Assembly: GCA_003533975.1 (NCBI GenBank)
Contig: DQCL01000290.1
Coordinates: forward strand, 5,262-20,763
Direction: 5' to 3'
DNA: 15,502 bases
DNA from: Octadecabacter sp.
GTDB taxonomy: Bacteria; Pseudomonadota; Alphaproteobacteria; Rhodobacterales; Rhodobacteraceae
Under the pieces are notes generated by a model. The model was not told the DNA's origin. It saw only the letters and a program-made list of their open reading frames with translations, and made no database searches. The translations under genes and the position numbers were made by a program. This document shows positions 1-7,906 of this stretch, in pieces. Within the stretch, counting starts at the first letter, position 1; each line of letters starts with the position of its first letter.

Positions 1-342
1 GTTTCGCTGGATTCGCGGGAATATGTGCGTATGAACAATCAGTTTGTTGTCCCGATCGTCGTGAGCGACCGCGTAACTTCGTTGATGGTAATGTCATTGA
101 GTATTGAAGTCGAAGCAGGTGGTCAGGATGCTGTGTTTTCTCATGAACCGAGATTGCGTGACGCGTTTTTACAGGTGATGTTTGATCACGCGAATATTGG
201 CGGCTTTAATGGCGCATTTACAGCCTCTTCAAACATGCGAATACTTCGAGAGGCTTTGCAGGATGCAGCTGATCAGGTGATGCGTGGGCACATCACGGAC
301 GTCCTAATCTTGGATATCGTTCGTCAAGACGTCACCAACTAG
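1..342 (+). CDS. FliL-like flagellar protein, 3' part only
   Basis: The reading frame is open from the first base of the window and ends with TAG at 340-342, so the 113 visible residues are the C-terminal part of a longer protein. A GTG at 25 and an ATG at 31 lie in the frame, but the preceding codons (VSLDSREY) read as coding, so neither is likely to be the true start. The visible part, NNQFVVPIV followed by a strand-rich segment (LMVMSLSIEVEAGG), an AFLQVMFDHAN helix and the ending VLILDIVRQDV, has the layout of the periplasmic C-terminal FliL domain. That domain associates with the stator in other bacteria. It is a different protein from the FliL encoded at 8851-9348, so the locus has two FliL-type genes. 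Its stop overlaps the stop region of the convergent gene at 332-694. The family call is from recognition of the Rhodobacteraceae form and is moderately sure; the membrane-anchored N-terminus is outside the window. Confidence 0.75.
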   Translation, partial: VSLDSREYVRMNNQFVVPIVVSDRVTSLMVMSLSIEVEAGGQDAVFSHEPRLRDAFLQVMFDHANIGGFNGAFTASSNMRILREALQDAADQVMRGHITDVLILDIVRQDVTN

Positions 343-694
343 CACGCCGCGCCGCGACTTGGCGCGCTTGAGAGGCAGCACTTGCCTGCATCTTCTTGGC
401 GGCTTCAAGTTTTGAAAGTGCCGCGATCATATTACCTCGTGCTTGCTCGCGGTCACGCATTGCCAGCGCCATTTCTTGGTTAATCACCTTCTTGCGATCT
501 TGTACCCATGCATCCCAGCGCAGATCCATCCCGGCGCGAGTCGCCGCGCTGAGAGGCTCGGACCGTATAGGGCGGTCGATCTCTCGCAACGTTTCGTTCA
601 ATAGATTGATGCGCTGGGTAATCTTTGACATCTTCATTTGCTCCGCTTGGAAAGACATCTCCAATAGAGGCAACAATCGATCTGTGGCCTCCAT
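332..694 (-). CDS. Small coiled-coil protein coupled to flhB, possible FliJ-like chaperone
   Basis: A protein of 120 residues, almost wholly helical by composition, with no signal peptide or membrane segment. Residues about 15-45 and 60-115 are rich in Gln, Glu, Lys, Arg and Ala with heptad-like spacing, ending in a basic tail (RQVAARRASW). The start ATG at 694-692 overlaps the flhB stop in a TGATG arrangement, so translation is probably coupled to FlhB. It is the last gene of the minus-strand flagellar operon. Size, coiled-coil character and position suggest a FliJ/YscO-type export factor, which links the FliI ATPase ring to FlhA in other flagella. I see no diagnostic FliJ motif, and no other FliJ candidate lies in the window. 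It could equally be a family-specific protein of unknown role. That the gene is real is well supported by the coupling; the function is inference. Confidence 0.8.
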   Translation of the reverse strand: MEATDRLLPLLEMSFQAEQMKMSKITQRINLLNETLREIDRPIRSEPLSAATRAGMDLRWDAWVQDRKKVINQEMALAMRDREQARGNMIAALSKLEAAKKMQASAASQARQVAARRASW

Positions 695-1770
695 CAGCGG
701 GCCGCCTTTCTGATCCGATCTGCGAACCGAATGGCAGCAGCCACAGGTTTGAACTGAGCATTTGGTATTTGTTCACCAATCTCAACCGTCGCATAGAGAG
801 CGCGTGCTGTTGGTGGGTCGGAGTGGATCGGAACGCCGTTCTCATTTGCGATCTCGCGGATTTGCGCCGCAACAAGATCAACCCCTTTTGCCACGCATTC
901 CGGCGCTCCACCTCCCATTCGGTTCCACTTTAACGCAACGGCGTAATGGGTTGGGTTCACGATAATGACATCCGCTTCAGGCACGTCATTCATCATTTGG
1001 TTCATCGCAATCGCGATACCTTTCTGTCGGCGCTGTTGCTTCATTGCCGGATCCCCGTCGGAATTTTTGGCCTCGTCCGTCAGTTCCTTTCGAGACATTC
1101 GGTTCTTTCGGAGATGCTCGGCCCGCTGCCACGTGAAATCAATGATCCCAAGGGCGAGCGCGATGACCAAAACGATCGACGTCAATGACAGGCAAAGCTC
1201 CAACAGGGTCACGATCACTTGCCGTGAAGACAATGCCATTGCCCCCATTATGTCTGGCAACCGGCCAATCAGAAAGATGAACAAGACGGTCGAGTATAAG
1301 ATCAGCTTCGAAAAACTTTTACCAAATTCGAACAACCCGCTGCGGCCAAATTTGTTTTTAGCCTGTGAGATTGGCGAAATGCGTGATGCCTTGAAAGCAA
1401 GTTTCGAGGGCGCAAATACAAACCCGCGTTGTGCAATGATCGCGAGAATAACCAAGATGGCCGGAATGCTGAACCAAGGGCTAATCGCCGTTCCGATACC
1501 ATACATCAGACCACCCATCATCGGGGCACCGCTCGCGGCAAATACCGCTGTGGAAATGGTATCCGAATGCCCCAGAAGTCCAGACAGGGCTTCCCCAAGT
1601 TCAATAAGGGAGTAAGCGCCAACCGAAAGGCCTGCAATAAGGATACCCGCGTAGGCAGCTGCAGTGTTCAGGTCGGCGGATCGGGCGAAATCGCCCTTCT
1701 TGCGTGCCTCATCCAACTTGTGTTGGGATGCCTCATATTGCTTGTCGTCGTCACCACTGTCGTCACTCAT
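694..1770 (-). CDS. flhB: FlhB, flagellar export switch protein
   Basis: FlhB is an inner-membrane component of the flagellar type III export gate that switches export from rod/hook to filament substrates. The 358-residue product has the family layout: an acidic then basic cytoplasmic N-terminus (residues 1-35), about four membrane segments between roughly 38 and 212, and a soluble cytoplasmic domain from about 215. The autocleavage motif NPTH is at residues 272-275, followed by YAVALKW. The downstream conserved run VPIHSDPPTARALY (about 313-326) is also present. The start is ATG at 1770, overlapping the fliR stop by four bases (ATGA), and the stop overlaps the start of the small coiled-coil gene. 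Length is normal for the family and no key residue is missing. Confidence 0.98.
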   Translation of the reverse strand: MSDDSGDDDKQYEASQHKLDEARKKGDFARSADLNTAAAYAGILIAGLSVGAYSLIELGEALSGLLGHSDTISTAVFAASGAPMMGGLMYGIGTAISPWFSIPAILVILAIIAQRGFVFAPSKLAFKASRISPISQAKNKFGRSGLFEFGKSFSKLILYSTVLFIFLIGRLPDIMGAMALSSRQVIVTLLELCLSLTSIVLVIALALGIIDFTWQRAEHLRKNRMSRKELTDEAKNSDGDPAMKQQRRQKGIAIAMNQMMNDVPEADVIIVNPTHYAVALKWNRMGGGAPECVAKGVDLVAAQIREIANENGVPIHSDPPTARALYATVEIGEQIPNAQFKPVAAAIRFADRIRKAAR

Positions 1771-2552
1771 CGCGTGCCTCGAAAAGGATCGAGCATGAAC
1801 GCGCCCATCGCCTCAACCCAGATTGACAACATAAGTGGAGCGGCAAGCATTAGCAGAACAAGCCCACCCGCGGTAATCGCCGGCGCACCGACAAACGCGA
1901 CCATTAACTGCGGCATCGCCTTGTTAATGACACCTAAGGTGACGTTGTAGATCAGGGAGGAGATGACAAATGGCGCAGCAAGTGTGAAGCCCAACGCGAA
2001 AGCGCGAGAAATCTCAGCGATGCCTGCGGGCGTTAACACATCTGACGGGATAACGTTGCCTATTGGAACGAGATCGTAACTGTTGATCATGAATTCCGCG
2101 ATCCGAACGTGCAGCCCCATAATGGTTGCAAGCGCGAGGCCACCAATTACCAGTACGTGCCCCATCGCTGGTAAAGGGTCGCCGCCAGCCCCTCCGAAGA
2201 GTTGGGAAAGCGATGTCGATTGCGCGGCGATGGAACCGGCGATCTGAAGCGCAAAGACGAATAGGCGCAGCATGAGGCCGAAGAACAATCCGGTGAGCGT
2301 TTCGGCCAAGAAAAAGCCAATGGTTTGCAATGCCTCAAGTGCTGCTTCCGGGTTCGGGCTTGGGTCTGGAACCGCTGGCGCAACGATGGCGGTAAATGCC
2401 AACGCGAGCCCTAATTTCACCCGCGCTGGGACGGATTGTTCGCCGAAGGCAGGTAGCAAAGCCATCATCGCACCGACCCGCACGAAAACGAGAAATCCCT
2501 TCCAAAGAACGTCCTGGCTGATTGAAGACAGTTCCGCCAAGCCTTCGATCAT
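1767..2552 (-). CDS. fliR: FliR, flagellar export gate membrane protein
   Basis: FliR, a membrane protein of the export gate, assembles with FliP and FliQ into the helical pore inside the MS ring. The 261-residue product is hydrophobic along its whole length, with about six membrane segments. The typical FliR features are the Q.VPARVKLGLALAFT stretch near residues 39-55, FFLAETLTGLFFGLMLRLFVFALQIAGSIAAQ near 80-110, and the small-residue/Pro-rich ALGFTLAAPFVISSLIYNVTLGVINKAMPQLMVAFVG region in the C-terminal third (positions given here in parts only). Start ATG at 2552 overlaps the flhA stop by four bases, and its own stop overlaps the flhB start in the same way, so flhA-fliR-flhB are translated as a coupled set. 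FliP is on the other strand of the same locus; FliQ is not in the window. Confidence 0.96.
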   Translation of the reverse strand: MIEGLAELSSISQDVLWKGFLVFVRVGAMMALLPAFGEQSVPARVKLGLALAFTAIVAPAVPDPSPNPEAALEALQTIGFFLAETLTGLFFGLMLRLFVFALQIAGSIAAQSTSLSQLFGGAGGDPLPAMGHVLVIGGLALATIMGLHVRIAEFMINSYDLVPIGNVIPSDVLTPAGIAEISRAFALGFTLAAPFVISSLIYNVTLGVINKAMPQLMVAFVGAPAITAGGLVLLMLAAPLMLSIWVEAMGAFMLDPFRGTR

Positions 2553-4639
2553 GCGGGAACCAGACCGACGAGCGATGGCTTGGCGTCAACGCCGATTTCC
2601 TCGAAACTCAGCACCGGATTGGGGATTCCTTTTGCCGTTAACACCGTTCGCAAGAAGCGGCGGCGTTTCATCGACGTCACGATCGCAGGGTATGACCCAG
2701 CCTCGCCTGCGGTTGCGACCTTCTCAGAAATTGCTGACGCGAGGCGGTTGAATTCATCTGGGGGCAGCGCGACATCGCCGAGCCCGCGTTCCGATGTGAT
2801 CTGATAGGTTGAAAACGTGTCCTCCCATTCTGGTGCCAACTGAACGAGCGGGATGGTTCCGTCAGGGCGCCGCATCTCGGCGACCAATTGAAATCCTAAG
2901 CGCTGACGTACGTGTTCTGTAACACCCTCCGCGCTCGGGTAGAGTTGTCTGCCTTCTGCTGTGGCCTCAATGATGAGGGATAAGTTTCGGATTGAAACGC
3001 GTTCCTCCAGAAGCAATCGAAGGACAGAAAGAAGCATATCCACCGGCACCTTTTCGGGTACAAGTTCGTCCAGCATTTTCCGGTTTGCCTCAGATCTTCC
3101 AGCGTCACCTAGATTGCACATTTCATCCATCAACCGGCGCAAAGCCTTTAGGGTCATGAGGCGTGAAAAGTTCTTTTTGATGACTTCAAGGAGATGCGTC
3201 GCAAGCACTTCCGTGGGGTGGACCGTGGTTAAACCATTGAGCGAGGCGGCATCTTGATCATCAGGACTGATCCACCGAGCGGGCGCACCATAGACAGGTT
3301 CCTTAACGTCTTGGCCGTTCGGGACGGGTGTTTCAGGGCCGGATAGCAGAGTTAGGACGCGGCCGGGCTGCAGCGTGTCACGCACTTGCTCAACCCCCTG
3401 AACGAGGATTCGGTAGTTGCCAGCTGCAAGTGCTACATTATCCGTCAGACGAATTTCAGGGAGTAGAACCCCGAATTCAGTAGCAACATGATTGCGCATA
3501 TTACCGATCCGAACATCCAGCCCAACACCAGGATCGAGAACCATATCGACGAGATCCGGCGCAAATTCGACATGGATATCATCGAGATCCAAGAGATCCC
3601 CAAGGCTTTCACGTGCGATTGGCACGTCTGGCTTTGCCTTTAAAATCTCCGCTTCTTTGTCTCTGCGTTCAGCGGCCTTCATGCCATACCATGCCGCAAT
3701 TCCAAGCGTTACAGCGCCTGCGACGAAGGGTAAAAAAGGTAGGCCCGGGACCAGTGCAAACATAAACATCAGAACACCAACAGTCGCGAGTGCTGCTGGG
3801 TGACCGCCGAGTTGAGCAACGATTGTTAAATCAGTCGCACCCGTCGCGCCGCCACGGGCGAGTAACAGCGCGGCTGCTATAGAAATGATGACAGACGGAA
3901 TTTGGTTCACCAGACCATCGCCAACCGTAAGGATCGCATAGGTTTCAAACGCGACGCCAAGTGGCATTCCATGGACGACTGCACCCATGATCAGCCCCAT
4001 CACAAGGTTCAAAGCCGTTATCAAAAGGCCTGCAACGGCGTCCCCTTTTACAAACTTTGACGCCCCGTCCAAAGACCCAAAAAACGTCGTCTCAGCTTGT
4101 TCAGTTTCGCGCCTGCGCTTTGCCTCTGTGTGATCAATTGCGCCGGCACTCATATCGCTGTCAATCGCGAGCTGTTTTCCCGGCATACCGTCCAAAGCAA
4201 ATCGAGCGCCAACTTCCGCCATGCGCGTTGCGCCTTTGTTAATCACAACGAAATTCACAATCAGCAGAACGCCAAACACGACAAGGCCCAGAAAAACACT
4301 GCCGCCCATGACAAAGTCGGCAAACCCTTCAATGACATTCCCCGCTGCACCCGTTCCGGTATGCCCCTGCCCGATGATAAGTTTGGTTGAGGAAACATTC
4401 AGCGAAAGGCGTAGCATTAGCGAAGCGAGCAAGATTGTTGGGAAGGCGGAAAAATCCAGAGGGCGCTCGATGAACAACGTGACTGTGAAGATCAGGATTG
4501 CGAGGGCAAATGATGCTGCAAGCCCGACATCGAGTACCCATGATGGCATCGGCAGAATCATCATCACGATGATCGCCATGAGAGCCAGTGCGAGCAGAAT
4601 TGTCGGTTGAAAAATGGTTCGAAGCGTCAAATCAGGCAT
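2549..4639 (-). CDS. flhA: FlhA, flagellar export gate protein
   Basis: FlhA is the largest export-gate component. It couples proton flow to substrate export, and its cytoplasmic ring docks chaperone-substrate complexes. The 696-residue protein has eight or so membrane segments in its first half (residues about 12-315) and a large soluble C-terminal domain from about 335. The FHIPEP family signature is clear: RMAEVGARFALDGMPGKQ and AIDSDMSAG (about 139-166), then FVKGDAVAG (196-204), whose Asp200 matches the conserved aspartate needed for export in Salmonella FlhA. The start ATG at 4639 has only a modest ribosome site (AGG in aacaggtaattc). A short SD-led reading frame (4632-4703) runs across this start and may feed ribosomes to it. 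The 3' end overlaps fliR by four bases. The 139 bases before the gene contain no evident promoter, so expression probably depends on read-through from the motA side. Confidence 0.98.
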   Translation of the reverse strand: MPDLTLRTIFQPTILLALALMAIIVMMILPMPSWVLDVGLAASFALAILIFTVTLFIERPLDFSAFPTILLASLMLRLSLNVSSTKLIIGQGHTGTGAAGNVIEGFADFVMGGSVFLGLVVFGVLLIVNFVVINKGATRMAEVGARFALDGMPGKQLAIDSDMSAGAIDHTEAKRRRETEQAETTFFGSLDGASKFVKGDAVAGLLITALNLVMGLIMGAVVHGMPLGVAFETYAILTVGDGLVNQIPSVIISIAAALLLARGGATGATDLTIVAQLGGHPAALATVGVLMFMFALVPGLPFLPFVAGAVTLGIAAWYGMKAAERRDKEAEILKAKPDVPIARESLGDLLDLDDIHVEFAPDLVDMVLDPGVGLDVRIGNMRNHVATEFGVLLPEIRLTDNVALAAGNYRILVQGVEQVRDTLQPGRVLTLLSGPETPVPNGQDVKEPVYGAPARWISPDDQDAASLNGLTTVHPTEVLATHLLEVIKKNFSRLMTLKALRRLMDEMCNLGDAGRSEANRKMLDELVPEKVPVDMLLSVLRLLLEERVSIRNLSLIIEATAEGRQLYPSAEGVTEHVRQRLGFQLVAEMRRPDGTIPLVQLAPEWEDTFSTYQITSERGLGDVALPPDEFNRLASAISEKVATAGEAGSYPAIVTSMKRRRFLRTVLTAKGIPNPVLSFEEIGVDAKPSLVGLVPA

Positions 4640-4703
4640 GAATTACCTGTTTTGCAAACAGCGATCCCAACAGAATCGTACGTCGTGAGCCTTCTGGCAT
4701 CAT
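4632..4703 (-). CDS. Candidate 23-codon leader peptide overlapping the flhA start
   Basis: On the minus strand an ATG at 4703-4701, directly followed by a second ATG, is preceded by AGGG at 4713-4710 with a six-base spacer, a better ribosome site than that of flhA. The frame runs 23 codons (beginning MMPEGSRRTI, ending FAKQVIHA) to TGA at 4634-4632. It therefore overlaps the first eight bases of flhA in a different frame. The arrangement would allow termination-reinitiation coupling into flhA. The peptide has a basic patch (SRR) then a hydrophobic stretch, and I recognise no family. It may be a real leader, or a chance ORF in a 139-base gap. Only its position and ribosome site support it. Confidence 0.35.
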   Translation of the reverse strand: MMPEGSRRTILLGSLFAKQVIHA

Positions 4704-4778
4704 AATGAACCCTGCACTTTTTGTGGCTGGTGATGCATTCGTAAGGCGTGATCCTTTCGAATTGGTAAGGATAGCGCT

Positions 4779-6974
4779 CTAATTCTCGGAATTTTCTAAA
4801 CTGAAACGCCGCAAAAGGTTTTCAACGGATTGGCGGCTATCTTGCGATTGAGCCAAAATCTCTCGTCGTTCCGCAAGGGTTGCGACCGGCGTTTCGTTGG
4901 GGGGTTGTAGTACGGAACTGGCAAATGTCGAAAGCACCTCATCTTGCTCTACGGTTAGCCGTTCCCATGCACCCGCGCGAAACTGCAACGTGGGAGAGGA
5001 CGCTGGCTGATCAATCGTAAGAGCAGACAAGGCGGCACGATGTTGACCCAATCCCTCATATGCGCGCGCACGCAACGAACGCGCACGATCGTCTGTCATC
5101 CCTAGAACTGCATCCATCGCGAGGTTAAATTCACCTGCGCCAAGAGCAGATTCCGCGCGAAGATACCGACGCTCGGCCGCCGCTTCCCTTTCCGCATCCC
5201 CTGCTAGAAAAGTGGAGGCGCGTTCGTAAAACCCCAAATCAACCAAACGTTTTGCAATCGCGTTTTCTGTCGCCGGTGTTAGGCCCGCTGGCGTTTCAGA
5301 AAAAGCAAATTCCAAAAACGTTCCTGTCTCAGCATGGGCCGCAGTATGTGCAAATGTTTGATCAACGATTTCAAATGCTTGAATGTCTTCGCGGCTTTGA
5401 ACGAGGTCTAGTGCTAATTGGTATTGGCCGGATACAATGCGACCTGCTGCCTCAACATTCGCGAGGTCTTGTTCGATCGGAGTGTCTCGATATTCTTGTC
5501 GCAGTGCGCCTGCCAAAAGAAGGTTCGACTCAGACGGAACCAATCCTTGCTCAAGCTCAAGCTCGATCAGTCGGATCAGAGATTGCGGTGTTATTCGCGC
5601 ACTGTCTTCCGCTTCGCCCGAAAGGACGGCCACCGCAGCCCCTGCGTTATCTAAACTCTCCGAAATCAAGGCGCGGGTGGATTGCACTTCATGAGTTGAA
5701 CTGACGTCCTGATTATCTGCCGCATTCAACAGTTGGCTGGCAGCATCTAGATCGCCTACATCCAAAAACCGGCGTGCGAGACGCGGTGATATTTGGCTCC
5801 TGAGCGGTTGCGGAAGCGCTAGAAACTGTTGGATAAGTTGATTTCTGTCATTCTCTTCTTGCTGCGTGGGGTGGTGTAAGAAGGCCCACAATGCACCCGC
5901 AGTGTTGCAACCCTCCTGTGCCCGAATTGCGGGATAATCGCCATCGTAGTCGTCGATGATTCTTGCCAGTTCTGTGAGAACAATCCGCGATTGGCTGGCA
6001 GCTGGATCCGCAGCAAGAACCAGCTTCGCCTCTGCGCCAAACCCGAAATGTATATAAAGCCGCGCAAGATTCTCCTGCGCTTCGCGCGGTTCCTCGCCAA
6101 ATTCCCCAGCCAAGGCTTCTGCAAGTGCGGAGGCTTGCTCGTGAAATGCTCGGCCGTCGCCCCAAGCTTCAATTTCAAACAAGTCCGCAGGAAGGCATTG
6201 TTGATCGAGCGATCTTCCCAACTCGATTCCAAGTTGCGCGAGATCACGGTCCATTGCCGTAGAAATTCCAACGCCGGGCCGAGCTGAGGAAACTGGTGTG
6301 TTGGATTCTTCTACCGCAAGTACCAACTCTGGTTCAGGCTCCTCGATCGAAACCTCTGGTTGACCAGTATTGACTGTAGCGGGTTCCAGGAATCCTTGTG
6401 ATGCTGCACGTGCGATTCCTATCGCGAGGGCCTCTTCGGTCGCAGACAGGTCTGTGGGATCTTGTGCATCTTCGTTGGGAGCTCGCTCATTTTTTTCAAT
6501 CTCCGGAGGTAAAAAATGCAGTATATTTGGAAGCACGAGCGGCGCGATCGTAACGCCCTCGGACGGCGATGACGTTGCCGTATTCAAGGGGCCAAAACCA
6601 ACGTTAGATTGAACGCGAACGGGTTCAGGACCATCTTTGAAATCGACGACCAGATAGCCCGGGCGCCACAAGAATGCATCCACCTCGCAAGCGCATTCGA
6701 CACGTAAGCCCAGCGCGTTCGGTGCGGTTTGTTGAACGTCCCTGAGGCGCTTGCGCTGAATACGTTCAAAAATTTGAGACGTATCAAATCCGTCTGATCG
6801 TCCTTCCAGTTTCAGAACATACCCGTCTTCGTCTGGTTCAACTGACCAACCCGTGTTTACGCCGATTGAAATTACCAGTCTTGAGAACGTTTCGTGTTCG
6901 CCGCTTCGAATTGTGACGGGATCAGCCAGCGCCATGAAGGGAACCAAGGAAAGTAAGATAGCAATTCGGATCAT
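4779..6974 (-). CDS. Secreted helical-repeat (TPR-like) protein of the flagellar motor operon
   Basis: A 731-residue protein with an N-terminal signal peptide (hydrophobic residues 4-15, cleavage probably after the Ala-Leu-Ala at 15-17). Residues about 18-115 form a strand-rich domain (RLVISI, YVLKLEG, LRVECAC, YLVVDFKDG) that recalls AMIN-type domains of envelope proteins. Residues 120-240 are a Pro/Glu-rich linker, and from about 245 to the end there are repeated Ala/Leu-rich helical pairs of TPR type (for example ENLARLYIHFGFGAEAKLVL near 301-320). Four cysteines are visible at 94, 96, 260 and 356, an even number suited to periplasmic disulfides. The start ATG overlaps the motA stop by four bases. 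Position in a motE-motA operon points to a periplasmic role at the stator. Rhizobial MotC, whose stability depends on MotE, is a possible functional counterpart, but I cannot show homology. Secretion and repeat character are well supported; function is inference. Confidence 0.85.
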   Translation of the reverse strand: MIRIAILLSLVPFMALADPVTIRSGEHETFSRLVISIGVNTGWSVEPDEDGYVLKLEGRSDGFDTSQIFERIQRKRLRDVQQTAPNALGLRVECACEVDAFLWRPGYLVVDFKDGPEPVRVQSNVGFGPLNTATSSPSEGVTIAPLVLPNILHFLPPEIEKNERAPNEDAQDPTDLSATEEALAIGIARAASQGFLEPATVNTGQPEVSIEEPEPELVLAVEESNTPVSSARPGVGISTAMDRDLAQLGIELGRSLDQQCLPADLFEIEAWGDGRAFHEQASALAEALAGEFGEEPREAQENLARLYIHFGFGAEAKLVLAADPAASQSRIVLTELARIIDDYDGDYPAIRAQEGCNTAGALWAFLHHPTQQEENDRNQLIQQFLALPQPLRSQISPRLARRFLDVGDLDAASQLLNAADNQDVSSTHEVQSTRALISESLDNAGAAVAVLSGEAEDSARITPQSLIRLIELELEQGLVPSESNLLLAGALRQEYRDTPIEQDLANVEAAGRIVSGQYQLALDLVQSREDIQAFEIVDQTFAHTAAHAETGTFLEFAFSETPAGLTPATENAIAKRLVDLGFYERASTFLAGDAEREAAAERRYLRAESALGAGEFNLAMDAVLGMTDDRARSLRARAYEGLGQHRAALSALTIDQPASSPTLQFRAGAWERLTVEQDEVLSTFASSVLQPPNETPVATLAERREILAQSQDSRQSVENLLRRFSLENSEN

Positions 6975-7840
6975 GCTGCATCCTGTTTTGCCGCTTTCAA
7001 CGCCTCTTCAAGATCAGAGAAGCTTGGGCGGCATTGGCCTGGCGTGTTTTGTCGACCTACTTCGATGCAAATATTCGGGGCATGTTGGTGAAGGTTGGCG
7101 ACCAAGACCTCACGGATGAGTTGATAAAAGTGAGCGTCTTCTTCAACCACAGTCTTAACCCGCCCTGCAAACGGCCCAACGAGACCATAAGCAAGGAATA
7201 CTCCCAAGAACGTTCCAACGAGCGCGCCACCGATCATCTTGCCGAGGATCTCAGGTGGCTGGTCAATCGACCCCATCGTTTTGATGACACCGAGAACCGC
7301 CGCAACGATACCAAGTGCAGGAAGCCCGTCGGCAATGGTTTGTAGCGCGTGCGTGCCATGCATGCTGTGGTGCATGTTGGCCTCTATACGCTTTTCAAGC
7401 ACTTCTTCGACTTGGTGCGGATCATCATAGTTCATCGAAGCCGACCGAAGGGTGTCACAGATCAATGCGACGGCTTCTTTGTCAGCCAGCACCCTTGGGT
7501 ATTTTCCGAAGATGCTGCTGTCTTGCGGTTCTTCGATGTGCGCCTCAAGTCCGACTGGATTAGCGCGCGCTAGTCGGATCAATTCAAACAGAAGGCAAAG
7601 AAGGTCGCGGTAATCGTCAGGCTTCCACTTGGTTCCTTTGAAGACCTTCCCCATGTCCTTTAGCGTATGCTTAATACCGGACATGTCGTTCGAGATTACG
7701 AATGCCCCCACTGCGGCCCCGCCAATCATGATCATCTCAAACGGAAGCGCTTTTAGGATCATTCCCATTTTGCCACCAGCGAGCGTGAAGCCCCCGAAGA
7801 CCATTACAAAGATGATAACGATACCGATCAGACCGATCAT
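6971..7840 (-). CDS. motA: MotA, flagellar stator proton-channel subunit
   Basis: MotA with MotB forms the inner-membrane stator that converts ion flow to torque. The 289-residue product has four membrane segments (about 2-20, 32-50, 170-190, 203-225) and the large cytoplasmic loop between the second and third. Key residues are present: the loop charges Arg92 and Glu99 appear to match Arg90 and Glu98 of E. coli MotA that contact FliG. Pro174 (DGLPALGIVAAVLGVIKTMG) and Pro223 (GPFAGR) match the two conserved channel prolines. The start ATG at 7840 has a GGGG element about nine bases upstream. The 3' end overlaps the next gene by four bases. No motB lies in the window, so the partner must be encoded elsewhere, unlike the motA-motB pairs of enterobacteria. 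Confidence 0.97.
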   Translation of the reverse strand: MIGLIGIVIIFVMVFGGFTLAGGKMGMILKALPFEMIMIGGAAVGAFVISNDMSGIKHTLKDMGKVFKGTKWKPDDYRDLLCLLFELIRLARANPVGLEAHIEEPQDSSIFGKYPRVLADKEAVALICDTLRSASMNYDDPHQVEEVLEKRIEANMHHSMHGTHALQTIADGLPALGIVAAVLGVIKTMGSIDQPPEILGKMIGGALVGTFLGVFLAYGLVGPFAGRVKTVVEEDAHFYQLIREVLVANLHQHAPNICIEVGRQNTPGQCRPSFSDLEEALKAAKQDAA

Positions 7841-7906
7841 GATTCTTGCCCCGAATGTTGTTTCATTGGTCTTCGCACGGAACTGGTTAAGGATTAGTCT
7901 TCAACA

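Noticed and set aside
965..1615. A 216-codon open frame on the plus strand.
   Set aside because: It lies entirely opposite flhB, whose family motifs and coupled ends are clear; the plus-strand product has no recognisable domain and no ribosome site of note.
4751..4772. Inverted repeat atcctt/aaggat with a 10-base loop downstream of the 731-residue gene.
   Set aside because: The stem is only six pairs, is not GC-rich, and has no T-run after it on the minus strand; it may be chance.
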